DNA of 64,000 bases, taken from assembly GCA_017643495.1 (NCBI GenBank), contig JAEPNK010000001.1:229623-293622 (forward strand), written 5' to 3'. Made by a program: the position numbers and the translations under genes. The notes beneath the pieces are model-generated. The model made no database searches. It was given only the letters and a program-made list of their open reading frames with translations, and was not told where the DNA came from. Numbering within the stretch: the first letter of the stretch is position 1; each line of letters opens with the position of its first letter. This DNA is from Rhizobiaceae bacterium. GTDB taxonomy: Bacteria > Pseudomonadota > Alphaproteobacteria > Rhizobiales > Rhizobiaceae. Below, one piece after another: positions 25,418 to 34,387 of this stretch.

Positions 25418-26470
25418 CTACCTGACAGGCGTCAGATCAAACCCCTCTTGACGCAGCAGATTGACCAGCCCTTCTTCCCCGGGAAGATGCAGGGCACCCA
25501 CAGCAACAAAGTTGCTGTCTGATTCCAGCATTGGCAGAACGCGTTTCAACATGGTCCTGTTGCGTACCGTTATCAGGGCTTCCTGAAATTGTGCTGCCCC
25601 TTCACCGGAGAAACCTACCGGTGCAAGCTCCTTCATCAATGGAATTACCATGCCCATGCGCTCTTCCAGATATAGATACTTGAGCGTTGCGATCATGTCT
25701 TCAACCTTGACGTCATTTGCCAGGGTCTCTTCAAGCGAAGAGACATGATACTCCTGCGGCAAGCCGGCTATGGCAGTAAGCTGTTCTGCTACAGTCTCAA
25801 GTCCGTCAACTTCCATGCCTTTTGACTTGGCATATGCAGCAAGTTCTGAATCAAGCACCTTGCCGCCTGCCTGTTTGCGTTTCATCTCACACACAGGAAC
25901 CGAGATTAGTGTCGCAATCAGCCATGGTTGCATTCTGTCAGCCAGCGCAATCGGCATGCCGCGCTTGGAAAGAGACGCTTCAAGTTCGTCTTCCAGATCA
26001 TCCCTGACCAGGTCACGCAAAGTTCCTTCCTTCAGCAGGGTTAGATGCCCAAGTCTGGCCATCGTCTGTTGCGAGGCGACAGGATCAAGCGCATCGACCG
26101 CTTCAATAACCAGCCGGTCGCTTTCGTCAATCAGGCCCGTTACCTTATTTCCCGGTTGGGCAATTTCCGGGTCGGCCATGTGCATGGTTCCAAAAAGATA
26201 CGAAACCGGATACCCGGCCCTTTCCACTTTCCAGAAATTGTTCTCGCCATTGAGAACCTTCGCAGCCTCGGCGCTGACCTTGTCATAGACATCGGGAGAT
26301 TCTGACTGCATTTTTTCAACAATGTTGCTGCCGCTGCACACAGGGACATTGTCAGCCTGGGCATGTCGTGGATCAAGCATTGCGAAACTGGCAAAGAATG
26401 CCAGAACAAGGGCGCATTTTGCTATGCCAAGCACAACAAGAAATTTCTCGGTAACGCTATCAGGCTTCAT
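25418..26470 (-). CDS. TraB/GumN family protein
   Basis: A 350-residue protein with an N-terminal hydrophobic/signal segment (about 15-38, ending at HAQA) and the TraB/GumN fold: YLFGTMHMADPEI with the conserved GTxH motif, and the late FVAVGALHLPGEEGLVNLL, where GAxHLPG is the second conserved motif. The paired GxxH motifs are shared with Tiki-type metalloproteases, but activity of bacterial members is untested here. It is probably periplasmic or lipid-anchored. It lies 97 bases after xerC on the same strand. Confidence 0.9.
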   Translation of the reverse strand: MKPDSVTEKFLVVLGIAKCALVLAFFASFAMLDPRHAQADNVPVCSGSNIVEKMQSESPDVYDKVSAEAAKVLNGENNFWKVERAGYPVSYLFGTMHMADPEIAQPGNKVTGLIDESDRLVIEAVDALDPVASQQTMARLGHLTLLKEGTLRDLVRDDLEDELEASLSKRGMPIALADRMQPWLIATLISVPVCEMKRKQAGGKVLDSELAAYAKSKGMEVDGLETVAEQLTAIAGLPQEYHVSSLEETLANDVKVEDMIATLKYLYLEERMGMVIPLMKELAPVGFSGEGAAQFQEALITVRNRTMLKRVLPMLESDSNFVAVGALHLPGEEGLVNLLRQEGFDLTPVR

Positions 26471-26567
26471 GGATCAATCCCGGTTTCTTTCAGCCTAGCT
26501 TTCGCATGGTAATACTGGAGATTGCGTTAAGCCTCTCGGTTAAAAGAGTGTAACCGTGTCATGCATA

Positions 26568-27515
26568 TCAGGAGCGGGGATGTGCTTTCTCGTAAACATC
26601 CAGCAGTCGTGACGTATCGACTGAAGTGTAAATCTGGGTTGTGGAAAGTGATGCATGACCCAGCAATTCCTGAATGGTTCGCAGATCGCCACCACCTGCC
26701 AGCAAATGGGTCGCAAAGGAATGCCGCAAGGCATGAGGAGTTGCACTTTCCGGCAAGCCAAGTGCCGAACGCATCAGCCGCATGTTTTTTTGCACGATCG
26801 CAGCCTGCAAAGGGCCTCCCCTCACTCCCCTGAACAAGGGCTCATCATCGTCTACGACATGCGGGCAGAGTTTAAGATAACGGTGTATGGCATCGACCAC
26901 TTGGGGCAATACAGGAACAACTCTTGTCACGCCCCCCTTGCCTGTGACCCGAACGCTGCCCGCCTCCACATTGCGCAAATCGTTATGCGTGAGGGCCAAG
27001 GCTTCACCGATCCGCAATCCGCAGCCATAGAGCAGCGCCATGACCGCAGCATCACGTGCTGCCACCCACGGAGTTTCCTGCATCTGTTCCCTGTCATCGG
27101 TTAATCGCAATGCCTGGGAAGCCTGAACCGCCTTTGGCAATGTCTTGGGCTGTTTTGGTGAGCGTGCTGCCCGTATGCCGGCAGAATTTGCCAGACCCTG
27201 TTTTTCAAGGAAGCGTATGAATGAACGGATTCCGGCCAAACCTCTGCCAAGGGTTCTTGCCTGGGCACCGCCTTCACGCCGTCTTGCCATGAACCCGCGC
27301 ATGTCGACCGGTTTCAAATCCGCGAGGTCGGCCAGTTTGACCGGCTCTCCCAGGTATCCGGTCATGTGGGCAAGAAACTGTCTGAGATCGCGCTCGTATG
27401 CATCGAGTGTTTTGTCTGCAACTCGTCGCTCATGCCCGAGCCAGAAAAGCCACGCCTCTTTTTTGCGCGCCACGTCCGCAGAACAATATACTAAAAAACC
27501 GGGATCATTACTCAT
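26568..27515 (-). CDS. xerC: site-specific tyrosine recombinase XerC
   Basis: A 315-residue recombinase that resolves chromosome dimers at dif together with XerD. A SAM-like N-terminal core-binding domain (about 20-110) is followed by a catalytic domain with the full set of residues: Arg in YGCGLRIGEAL, Lys in TGKGGVTR, HALRHSFATHLL, GHASLSTTQIYTSVD with the nucleophilic Tyr. Its length and its place beside fsa and priA, a chromosomal arrangement common in Hyphomicrobiales, argue against a phage or island integrase. Confidence 0.93.
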   Translation of the reverse strand: MSNDPGFLVYCSADVARKKEAWLFWLGHERRVADKTLDAYERDLRQFLAHMTGYLGEPVKLADLADLKPVDMRGFMARRREGGAQARTLGRGLAGIRSFIRFLEKQGLANSAGIRAARSPKQPKTLPKAVQASQALRLTDDREQMQETPWVAARDAAVMALLYGCGLRIGEALALTHNDLRNVEAGSVRVTGKGGVTRVVPVLPQVVDAIHRYLKLCPHVVDDDEPLFRGVRGGPLQAAIVQKNMRLMRSALGLPESATPHALRHSFATHLLAGGGDLRTIQELLGHASLSTTQIYTSVDTSRLLDVYEKAHPRS

Positions 27516-27550
27516 GTTCCCGGTTTTAAAGGATACTGGTTAGGGAAACC

Positions 27551-28204
27551 TTATCCGATTTTCTGTCCGGTCTTGGCCCAGTCTGCAAGAAATGCATCAA
27601 GCCCCTTGTCAGTCAGCGGATGCTTGACCAAGGCCTTCAATGTTGACGGGGGAATGGTGGCAACATCGGCCCCTGCCAGTGCAGAGTCTTTGACGTGATT
27701 CACCGTCCGGATGGAAGCGGCAAGAATCTGCGTTTCAAACCCGTAATTGTCGTAAATGACCCTGATTTCCTCAATCAATTCCATGCCGTCAATGCCCATG
27801 TCGTCGAGACGGCCGATGAAAGGCGAAATGAAGGTTGCACCGGCTTTTGCAGCAAGCAGGGCCTGATTGGCTGAAAAACAAAGCGTCACATTGGTTTGCT
27901 GACCTTGTGAACTCAACGCCTTGCAAGCTTTCAACCCATCCATTGTGAGCGGCAGCTTTATGCAGATATTGTCGGCAATCTTGGAAAGCACCGCTGCCTC
28001 CTTCATCATGCCGTCATAATCGAGTGCGGTAACCTCCGCAGAAACAGGCCCGTCAACGATGTTGCAGATCTCTTTTGTTACTTCCACAATGTCTCTGCCT
28101 GATTTCAGAATCAGCGAAGGGTTTGTGGTAACACCGTCCAGCAGGCCGGTATCCGCAAGTTCCCTGATTTCATCCACATCTGCAGTATCGACAAAGAATT
28201 TCAT
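27551..28204 (-). CDS. fsa: fructose-6-phosphate aldolase / transaldolase-like protein
   Basis: A 217-residue TalC/FSA-type class I aldolase with [13 protein letters not shown] at the N-terminus and [11 protein letters not shown]. The Schiff-base Lys83 lies in [14 protein letters not shown], and [11 protein letters not shown] follows. It interconverts fructose-6-phosphate with dihydroxyacetone and glyceraldehyde-3-phosphate, or acts as a short transaldolase. Sequence alone does not separate these roles. It is divergent from priA with a 105-base gap. Confidence 0.93.
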   Translation of the reverse strand: MKFFVDTADVDEIRELADTGLLDGVTTNPSLILKSGRDIVEVTKEICNIVDGPVSAEVTALDYDGMMKEAAVLSKIADNICIKLPLTMDGLKACKALSSQGQQTNVTLCFSANQALLAAKAGATFISPFIGRLDDMGIDGMELIEEIRVIYDNYGFETQILAASIRTVNHVKDSALAGADVATIPPSTLKALVKHPLTDKGLDAFLADWAKTGQKIG

Positions 28205-28309
28205 CGCACAAGCGCCCTTTATGTTGCTCTATCTATTCAAATCCTGTTCGGCATATCCCATAAAGCAAAGCGCTTGCCACGTCATCCGTAAACTTGGGAT
28301 CCTGACCGC

Positions 28310-30481
28310 TTGACCCATAGCAGAACCGTTTCCGTTCTTCTGCCAATCCCTGCCGAGGGACCTTATACCTATGCGGTGCCGGAAGGCATGAATCTGCAGG
28401 CAGGTGATTATGTGCAGGTTCCACTGGGCAGCCGTGAACTTGCTGCCGTGGTCTGGGATGATACCGACGGCAACATTGATCCGTCAAAATTGCGTCCTGT
28501 GCTGCACCGGTTCGATTGTCCGCGGCTGAACGGGCAAATGAGACGCTTTGTCGAGTGGGTAGCAAATTATACGCTCAGTCCGCCGGGCATGGTGCTGAAA
28601 ATGGTGCTTCGGGTTCCGGCAAGCCTTGAACCGCTACCGGCAATGCCCGGATTGAGGTTTACCGGCCAGGAACCTGAACGAATGACCGGCGCACGAAAAG
28701 CCCTTATGGAGTTTTCACAAGGAGGGCTTGCCTGGACGAAATCCGGATTGGCCCACGCGGCAGGCGTTACACCGTCCGTCGTTAAAGGTCTGGTCAAACA
28801 GGGCGTTCTGGAAAATGTGGAATTGCCGCCACAACCGGTTCAGGCAAAACCCGTTCCTGACCATGCCTTTACAGACTTGACCGATGATCAGGCCAATGCG
28901 GCAGAAAAATTGCGCGAAACAGTCGGGGCAGGACAATCAGGTGTCACACTTCTGGAAGGCGTTACCGGATCGGGGAAGACAGAGGTTTACTTTGAAGCGT
29001 TGGCTGAGTGTTTTGCCCGGGGAAAGCAGGCCCTTGTACTGATTCCGGAAATCGCGCTCACTGCCTCGTTTCTTGAACGCTTTGAATGCAGGTTCGGCTC
29101 CAGGCCCGCTGAGTGGCACTCCGACATGCCTCCCCGTCTGAGAGAAAAAACCTGGCGGCAGGTGACGACTGGCGAGTTGCAAATCGTGGCAGGCGCACGC
29201 TCTGCATTGTTCCTGCCTTTCCATGATCTCGGGCTCATCATTGTCGATGAAGAACACGACCTTGCCTACAAACAGGAAGACAGGGTTTTTTACAATGCAC
29301 GGGACATGGCGGTAGTTCGCGGCCAGATCGGCAAGTTCCCGGTTGTCTTGTGCTCCGCCACACCTTCGATAGAAAGCCGGGTTAACGCCAGTCTTGACCG
29401 CTATTCACATCTGAGAATGGATAGCCGTTTCGGCGAAGCTGTCCTGCCGGACATCGGCGTGATCGACATGCGCCGCAACCCACCGCCACGGGGCCGTTTT
29501 CTTTCGCCAGTCCTGACAAAAGCAATTGAAAAAACGATATCAAACGATGAACAGGCCCTGCTTTTCCTGAACCGCCGGGGATATGCACCCCTAACACTGT
29601 GCCGGGTCTGCGGGCACCGTTTCCAGTGCAACAATTGCTCGGCATGGCTGGTTGAACACCGGTTCCGGAAAACACTTCAATGCCACCATTGCGGTGAAAC
29701 CCAACCCACGCCGGAAGCATGTCCGGAATGTGGAACGCTTGATCACCTGGTTGCCTGCGGCCCGGGGGTTGAACGATTGGCAGAAGAAATTGTGGAACTG
29801 TTCCCCGACGCACGTACCATTGTGTTGTCGTCCGACATGGCTGGTGGCGTCAAAAGGCTTCGAGTGGAGCTTGATGCAGTTGCAAAGGGAGAGGCAGACA
29901 TCATCATCGGCACCCAGCTTGTAGCCAAGGGGCACAATTTTCCAAACATGAAACTGGTGGGTGTTGTCGATGCCGATCTTGGCCTCTCGAATGGTGACCC
30001 GCGAGCCGCAGAACGGACATTCCAGTTACTCCACCAGGTAACCGGACGAGCCGGGCGTGCCGGTGGCCAGAGTATTGGCCTGCTCCAGAGCTACCAGCCA
30101 CAACATCCGGTCATCAATGCCATCTCGGAAGGTGACATGCAGGGGTTCTACGAACGGGAGGTGGAAAACCGGCAAGCTTCCTCCCTTCCTCCCTTTGGGA
30201 GGCTTGCAGCCATCATCATTTCAGGTCAGGACCGCCGTGACACCGAAAGTCATGCCCGTGCGCTCCGGCAGGCAGCACCGCCTTCACAAGATGTCCGCCT
30301 TCTCGGACCGGCAGAAGCGCCCCTTGCCATGCTGCGAGGTCGTTACCGTTTCAGGTTGCTGGTTCATTCCCCGCGTAATTTCAACCTGCAGACCTGGCTT
30401 CGGCAGTGGTTTTCACAGGCACCTAAAGCCCGTGGCAGCATCCGCGTTCAGGTTGACGTTGATCCCCAGAGCTTTGTGTAA
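28310..30481 (+). CDS. priA: primosomal protein N' (replication restart helicase PriA)
   Basis: A 723-residue 3'-to-5' DNA helicase that reloads DnaB at stalled forks. The N-terminal 3'-DNA-binding domain starts VLLPIPAEGPYTYAVP. Walker A EGVTGSGKTEVYFEAL lies at about 216-231, and Walker B is VDEEHDLAYKQE (312-323). Eight cysteines in CRVCGHRFQCNNC and CHHCGE...CPECG form the two zinc sites. GTQLVAKGHNFPNM and the helicase motif QVTGRAGRAG follow. The start is TTG 28310, since the next ATG would remove the DNA-binding domain. The stop overlaps the next gene by one base (TAATG). Confidence 0.95.
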   Translation: MTHSRTVSVLLPIPAEGPYTYAVPEGMNLQAGDYVQVPLGSRELAAVVWDDTDGNIDPSKLRPVLHRFDCPRLNGQMRRFVEWVANYTLSPPGMVLKMVLRVPASLEPLPAMPGLRFTGQEPERMTGARKALMEFSQGGLAWTKSGLAHAAGVTPSVVKGLVKQGVLENVELPPQPVQAKPVPDHAFTDLTDDQANAAEKLRETVGAGQSGVTLLEGVTGSGKTEVYFEALAECFARGKQALVLIPEIALTASFLERFECRFGSRPAEWHSDMPPRLREKTWRQVTTGELQIVAGARSALFLPFHDLGLIIVDEEHDLAYKQEDRVFYNARDMAVVRGQIGKFPVVLCSATPSIESRVNASLDRYSHLRMDSRFGEAVLPDIGVIDMRRNPPPRGRFLSPVLTKAIEKTISNDEQALLFLNRRGYAPLTLCRVCGHRFQCNNCSAWLVEHRFRKTLQCHHCGETQPTPEACPECGTLDHLVACGPGVERLAEEIVELFPDARTIVLSSDMAGGVKRLRVELDAVAKGEADIIIGTQLVAKGHNFPNMKLVGVVDADLGLSNGDPRAAERTFQLLHQVTGRAGRAGGQSIGLLQSYQPQHPVINAISEGDMQGFYEREVENRQASSLPPFGRLAAIIISGQDRRDTESHARALRQAAPPSQDVRLLGPAEAPLAMLRGRYRFRLLVHSPRNFNLQTWLRQWFSQAPKARGSIRVQVDVDPQSFV

Positions 30482-31395
30482 TGGCGCGCCCTGTTTTTCG
30501 CTTTGCCCCAAGTCCGAACGGCAAACTGCATCTCGGCCATGCATTCTCCGCATTGCTGAACCTGAAACTTGCACGGCAATGCAACGGGAAAAGCTTGCTG
30601 CGCATAGAAAACATTGACCAGAACAGATGTACGCCTGACCTGGAGACAGAAATGTTGCGTGATCTTGAATGGATCGGCTTCGAGTGGGATGAACCACCCC
30701 GACGGCAGTCTGAACATTTTGGGGAATACAACGCAGCCCTGTCCCGGCTCGATGAAATGGGGCTTGTTTTTCCTTCAGTCCTGACGCGCGGCGAGATCAG
30801 GCGGCTTGTGAGTGAGAAGCAGGCAGCAGGACATGAGTGGCCACATGATCCGGACGGAAGCCCGCTCTATCCGGGAACCGAGCATCTTCTTGGTGACGAA
30901 GAGAAGAAGCAGATTTTTCAGTCAAACGCTGCCTACTCTTTGCGGCTCGACCTTGAACAGGTATCGGGCCTGGAAAATATCACTTGGAAAGAGGGCAAGG
31001 CAGGCATTGTCGATGCGAACCCAGCCAAATGGGGCAAGCCTGTCCTGGCAAGAAAGGATACTCCCGCCAGTTATCATTTGTGTTGCGTTGTGGACGACAG
31101 CATTCAGGGAATCAGTCACATTGTTCGGGGCACAGACCTTTATGAAGCGACCTCACTGCACCGTGCACTTCAAAATCTGCTGGATTTGCCGGAACCGGAA
31201 TATTTGCACCACCGGCTGGTGCTGGAAGAGGATGGTACGAAACTGTCAAAGTCGCGACACGACACCAGTCTGGCAGATCTTCGCGCCTCCGGTTACAGTC
31301 CTGCCGACATCAAAGACCTGCTGGATGAGCGCGGCTTATTCGAAAACCCGTTTTACACTGCACGCCAAGAGAAAGAACGCACACGTAACGCCTGA
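30481..31395 (+). CDS. gluQ: glutamyl-Q tRNA(Asp) synthetase
   Basis: A 304-residue paralogue of the catalytic half of GluRS, without an anticodon-binding domain. It charges glutamate onto queuosine-34 of tRNA-Asp. The class I motifs are FAPSPNGKLHLGHAFSAL (HLGH at 17-20) and KLSKSRHD. Unusually, the zinc-site segment, which in the E. coli enzyme is CxC...YxxxC, reads VFPSVLTR at 96-103 and LYPGTEHLL at 129-137, with no cysteines. Zinc binding at this site is therefore probably lost. It is coupled to priA by a one-base overlap. The 3' end overlaps the convergent hypothetical gene by 60 bases. Confidence 0.93.
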   Translation: MARPVFRFAPSPNGKLHLGHAFSALLNLKLARQCNGKSLLRIENIDQNRCTPDLETEMLRDLEWIGFEWDEPPRRQSEHFGEYNAALSRLDEMGLVFPSVLTRGEIRRLVSEKQAAGHEWPHDPDGSPLYPGTEHLLGDEEKKQIFQSNAAYSLRLDLEQVSGLENITWKEGKAGIVDANPAKWGKPVLARKDTPASYHLCCVVDDSIQGISHIVRGTDLYEATSLHRALQNLLDLPEPEYLHHRLVLEEDGTKLSKSRHDTSLADLRASGYSPADIKDLLDERGLFENPFYTARQEKERTRNA

Positions 31396-31620
31396 AATAA
31401 CAGAAAGCGAAAACAGCGGATTGATATCAATCTTGTAGCCATAGAGGTTATAGCCGTACATAGCCCCATAAGCACCAATCAGCAGCAACAGCCAGTTGCC
31501 GAAATGGCCAAAACCGCCATGCTTCAATATACCATCGCAAAACCACCCCACCATATAGGTAAGGCACCCGATGAAACCGAACGAGAGCACCCATTCGGAA
31601 TTAGACATTTCCCAGAGCAT
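31336..31620 (-). CDS. hypothetical three-helix membrane protein
   Basis: I do not recognise this 94-residue protein. It has three hydrophobic stretches (about 9-28, 41-58 and 68-88) joined by short loops, one containing KHGGFGHFGNW, so it is a small integral membrane protein. AGGAG eight bases upstream supports ATG 31620; an ATG four codons later is possible. It runs convergent to gluQ, and the last 60 bases overlap that gene's 3' end. GlsB/YeaQ-like proteins have a similar size but lack this pattern of Gly-Tyr residues. Confidence 0.7.
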   Translation of the reverse strand: MLWEMSNSEWVLSFGFIGCLTYMVGWFCDGILKHGGFGHFGNWLLLLIGAYGAMYGYNLYGYKIDINPLFSLSVISGVTCAFFLLACSVKRVFE

Positions 31621-31738
31621 ATCATGTGCTCCTATTGTTGAATGCCCTACCAGCGAACCCGTATTTTCAGCTTAAATCGGGGGCGTTCAAATCATGACAA
31701 TGAATTCGCTAAAACTTTAAGAGCCGGAGTAGGGTTTC

Positions 31739-32572
31739 ATGAAACAACAGCGTTCGATCCTGATAACGGGTTGTTCCACAGGGATTGGCAAATACTGCGC
31801 ATTGCGTCTGGCTGAACACGGATGGCAGGTTTTCGCCACAGCCAGGTCGGATGAAGACCTTGCCATGCTTGAACAGAGCGGACTGAATGCCCTGTATCTC
31901 GAGTATGCCGACACGCCTTCGATCCACAAGTGTTTTGACAAGGTGATGGAGAAGACAGACGGCCAACTGGATGCCCTGTTCAACAATGGTGCATACGGCC
32001 AGCCGGGTGCCGTTGAAGATTTGTCTACCGATGTGCTTCGTGCACAGTTCGAGGCGAATTTCTTTGGCTGGCATGAATTGACCAACCTGTGTGTCCCGGT
32101 AATGCGAAGGGCAGGACAGGGCCGGATCATCCATTGTTCATCGATTCTCGGATGGGTCACCGCGCCATGGCGTGGCGCCTACAATGCATCAAAATTCGCG
32201 CTGGAGGGGCTGGCCTCGACAATGCGCCTTGAACTTCGCGGAACCGGAATACACGTCTGCCTCATTGAGCCAGGGCCGATCGCAAGTGATTTCACCGTTA
32301 ATGCGAAGGACAAGTTTTTCCAAAACATAGACCGGGAAAACTCGCCCCATCAGGAAGCCTATGAGAAAGAACTGAAACGCCTGAATGCCCGCGGAGGCAC
32401 GAACCGTTTCCGGCTTGGCCCGGAAGCGGTCTACAAAAAGCTTGACCATGCACTGAATGCCCCACGCCCGCGGGCACACTACCCTGTCACGGTTCCCACA
32501 CATCTGATGAATGCGGCAAGAAGGTTCCTGCCTGCAAGGCTCGTGGATGACATTCTGATAAGGGGAAGTTGA
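31739..32572 (+). CDS. SDR-family NAD(P)-dependent oxidoreductase
   Basis: A 277-residue classical short-chain dehydrogenase. The cofactor motif TGCSTGIG lies at 10-17, NNGAYG at 82-87 replaces the common NNAG, the catalytic Ser lies in HCSSILG (132-138), and Tyr148/Lys152 are in YNASK. The long C-terminal part with PTHLMNAARRFLPARLVDDIL is typical of the retinol dehydrogenase-like/YbbO group that acts on lipophilic or steroid-like substrates. The substrate is unknown. GGAG/AGGG upstream supports ATG 31739. The HIG1-type gene follows 72 bases downstream. Confidence 0.9.
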   Translation: MKQQRSILITGCSTGIGKYCALRLAEHGWQVFATARSDEDLAMLEQSGLNALYLEYADTPSIHKCFDKVMEKTDGQLDALFNNGAYGQPGAVEDLSTDVLRAQFEANFFGWHELTNLCVPVMRRAGQGRIIHCSSILGWVTAPWRGAYNASKFALEGLASTMRLELRGTGIHVCLIEPGPIASDFTVNAKDKFFQNIDRENSPHQEAYEKELKRLNARGGTNRFRLGPEAVYKKLDHALNAPRPRAHYPVTVPTHLMNAARRFLPARLVDDILIRGS

Positions 32573-32644
32573 AAGTGACACATGGTGTATCTGCACATTC
32601 ATCCTGTATACCGGGGTGAGAGCCACAGAAACGGACCATTCAAA

Positions 32645-32827
32645 ATGCTGATAATTGTATCCCTTATAGGAATGGCCATTGTTGCCGTTGTCCTTTCACT
32701 CGGCATCATGAACATGGCGAAGGGAGGAACTGCCAGCCGTTCCCAAAAACTCATGAGACTTCGTATCGCCATGCAGTTCCTTGCCGTGGTATGCGTGATG
32801 GCAGTACTTTACTTCACAGCTGGCTGA
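32645..32827 (+). CDS. HIG1-domain twin transmembrane protein
   Basis: A 60-residue protein with two membrane helices (about 2-21 and 41-58) and the HIG1-like loop between them, AKGGTASRSQKLMRLRIAMQ, where the Q-KLMR-R--MQ pattern is conserved. ATG 32645 is chosen because the first helix starts at once; an ATG at 32582 adds unconserved residues and lacks a better ribosome-binding site. HIG1 proteins are linked to respiratory complexes in mitochondria. In alphaproteobacteria this gene often sits just before the cobalamin adenosyltransferase, as here. Confidence 0.8.
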   Translation: MLIIVSLIGMAIVAVVLSLGIMNMAKGGTASRSQKLMRLRIAMQFLAVVCVMAVLYFTAG

Positions 32828-32838
32828 GAGTTTCCTGC

Positions 32839-33417
32839 ATGGTCATACTGAACAAAATCTACACCCGGACCGGAGACGACGGCACAACGGGGCTGGGCAA
32901 TGGAGAGCGGCGGCCCAAATCCGATCTTCGGGTTTCAGCGTTCGGCACGGTTGACGAAACCAATTCCACAATCGGAATGGCCCGCCTTCACACCAGTGAT
33001 CATGCGGTGCTGGATGAAATGCTTGCGCGCATCCAGAATGACCTTTTTGATCTCGGTGCTGATCTCGCTACCCCCGATGACGGTGAACCGCTCGATTACG
33101 AACCACTGCGAGTTACAGAAACCCAGGTGACTTGGCTCGAGACCCGGATAGATGGCATGAATGCCGACCTTGAAACATTGAGATCATTTGTACTACCCGG
33201 AGGAACCGTTCTCGCCGCCCACCTTCATGTATCAAGAACAGTCTGTCGCCGGGCCGAACGCCTCATTTCCGAACTTGCGCAAAACAAGGACGAAAATGTC
33301 AGCAAGGCATCGTTGCTCTACATGAACAGGCTTTCCGACTTTTTGTTTGTTGCTGCACGCCATGCCAATGATGGCGGAAAATCAGACGTCTTGTGGGTAC
33401 CGGGCAAGAACCGGTAA
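32839..33417 (+). CDS. PduO-type cob(I)yrinic acid a,c-diamide adenosyltransferase
   Basis: A 192-residue ATP:corrinoid adenosyltransferase that makes adenosylcobalamin. The ATP-binding N-terminus is IYTRTGDDGTTGLGNGERRPK (about 7-27), and the helical core carries FVLPGG and the signature ARTVCRRAER-like VSRTVCRRAERLI. ATG 32839 is chosen; an earlier in-frame GTG/ATG overlaps the HIG1 gene. The cofactor would serve the methylmalonyl-CoA mutase at 59215-61374, about 26 kb away, and any other B12-dependent enzymes. It is placed between the HIG1 and rhomboid genes in a probable operon. Confidence 0.94.
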   Translation: MVILNKIYTRTGDDGTTGLGNGERRPKSDLRVSAFGTVDETNSTIGMARLHTSDHAVLDEMLARIQNDLFDLGADLATPDDGEPLDYEPLRVTETQVTWLETRIDGMNADLETLRSFVLPGGTVLAAHLHVSRTVCRRAERLISELAQNKDENVSKASLLYMNRLSDFLFVAARHANDGGKSDVLWVPGKNR

Positions 33418-33446
33418 CATGAGGCTTGTAGGGGAGTGGATGGAAA

Positions 33447-34217
33447 ATGTTCATACCATTGCATGATCAGAACAGCCTGAAACATATCAGGCTTCAGTAT
33501 GTGACGTTGCTGATCATAGCGGCAAATGTTGTGATTTTCCTGTTCACGGGAACACCGGCACTGGTAGCAGTCGACCAGGCCAATTCAATCCATCTTTCTT
33601 TTGGTTTCATTCCCGCCGTTGTGAACGACTATGCCGTGTTGCCACCCAGCCATGCATTACTGCCCGAACAGGCCAGTTATGTAACTTATGCGTTTTTTCA
33701 CGCTGGCTTCATGCACCTCGTTGGGAACATGCTGTTTCTTTGGGTATTCGGAGACAATGTCGAGGATGCAATGGGGCATTTCCGCTTCCTCCTATTTTAC
33801 ATTGCCTGTGCAATCGCAGGTGCCTGGACGCACAGCTTCACCTTCCCGGAATCACAAGCCCCGCTGATCGGGGCATCAGGCGCGGCCGCAGGTGTTATTG
33901 GCGCCTATCTCGTTCTCCATCCCAAAGTCAAAATCTGGGTGCTTGCCTTTGGACGAATTCCTCTCAGGCTTAGCGCCTTGTGGGTTTTGACTGCCTGGAT
34001 CGGCTTTCAGGTTTTCAGTTATCTCGCACCCGGTGATACCGCAGTTTCCTTTGCCGCCCATATTGGCGGTTTCTTCATTGGCGCAATACTTGTCATCTTC
34101 ATGCGAAAGCGCGGTGTTCCCCTGTGGGACAGAAACCTTGCCACACAACCGTCACCGGCAGAGCCGGTTGCAGCAGATGATCTTTCGCCACACTCATGGG
34201 GCAGACCCGAAAATTAG
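33447..34217 (+). CDS. rhomboid-family intramembrane serine protease
   Basis: A 256-residue membrane protein with six to seven helices. The catalytic dyad is Ser144 in GASG (142-145) and His205 in FAAHIGGF. The oxyanion-supporting HLVGNMLFLW (His90, Asn94) and a loop-1-like stretch with FGDNVEDAMGHFRF are present. It cleaves membrane-protein substrates inside the bilayer; its targets are unknown. It follows the adenosyltransferase by 29 bases and precedes etfBA by 170 bases with a separate promoter dyad. Confidence 0.93.
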   Translation: MFIPLHDQNSLKHIRLQYVTLLIIAANVVIFLFTGTPALVAVDQANSIHLSFGFIPAVVNDYAVLPPSHALLPEQASYVTYAFFHAGFMHLVGNMLFLWVFGDNVEDAMGHFRFLLFYIACAIAGAWTHSFTFPESQAPLIGASGAAAGVIGAYLVLHPKVKIWVLAFGRIPLRLSALWVLTAWIGFQVFSYLAPGDTAVSFAAHIGGFFIGAILVIFMRKRGVPLWDRNLATQPSPAEPVAADDLSPHSWGRPEN

Positions 34218-34262
34218 TGAACGCCACAATAAAACCAACAGAATCGCTTGAACACGAGCAGC

Positions 34263-34277
34263 TTGACGTATACGTCA
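34263..34277 (+). promoter_or_regulatory. palindrome in the etfBA promoter
   Basis: TGACGTATACGTCA (34264-34277) is a perfect 14-bp palindrome that contains a -35-like TTGACG (34263-34268), about 110 bases upstream of etfB. A weak -10 (TACGCA) lies 17 bases on. A repressor bound here would block the promoter. The cognate regulator is unknown. Confidence 0.5.
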
Positions 34278-34387
34278 CATGAAGTTACGCATTTGGCATG
34301 AAAAAAATGGCCATATTTTCATACGGTCCGTCCAATCGTAAATGCTTGTTTCTTTGAGAACCCGCAGAAACACCGAAAGGTTATGAC

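Noticed and set aside
26537-26556. CGGTTA/TAACCG hairpin after xerC as a terminator
   Set aside because: The six-base arms are short and no T-run follows on the minus strand.
26568-27515. Tyrosine recombinase as a sign of a genomic island
   Set aside because: Length, domain layout and position beside fsa and priA match housekeeping XerC. No att repeats or mobile genes lie nearby.
32791-32838. Upstream start for the cobalamin adenosyltransferase overlapping the HIG1 gene
   Set aside because: The added residues are unlike any PduO N-terminus, and the ATG at 32839 places the RTGDDG motif at its usual distance from the start.
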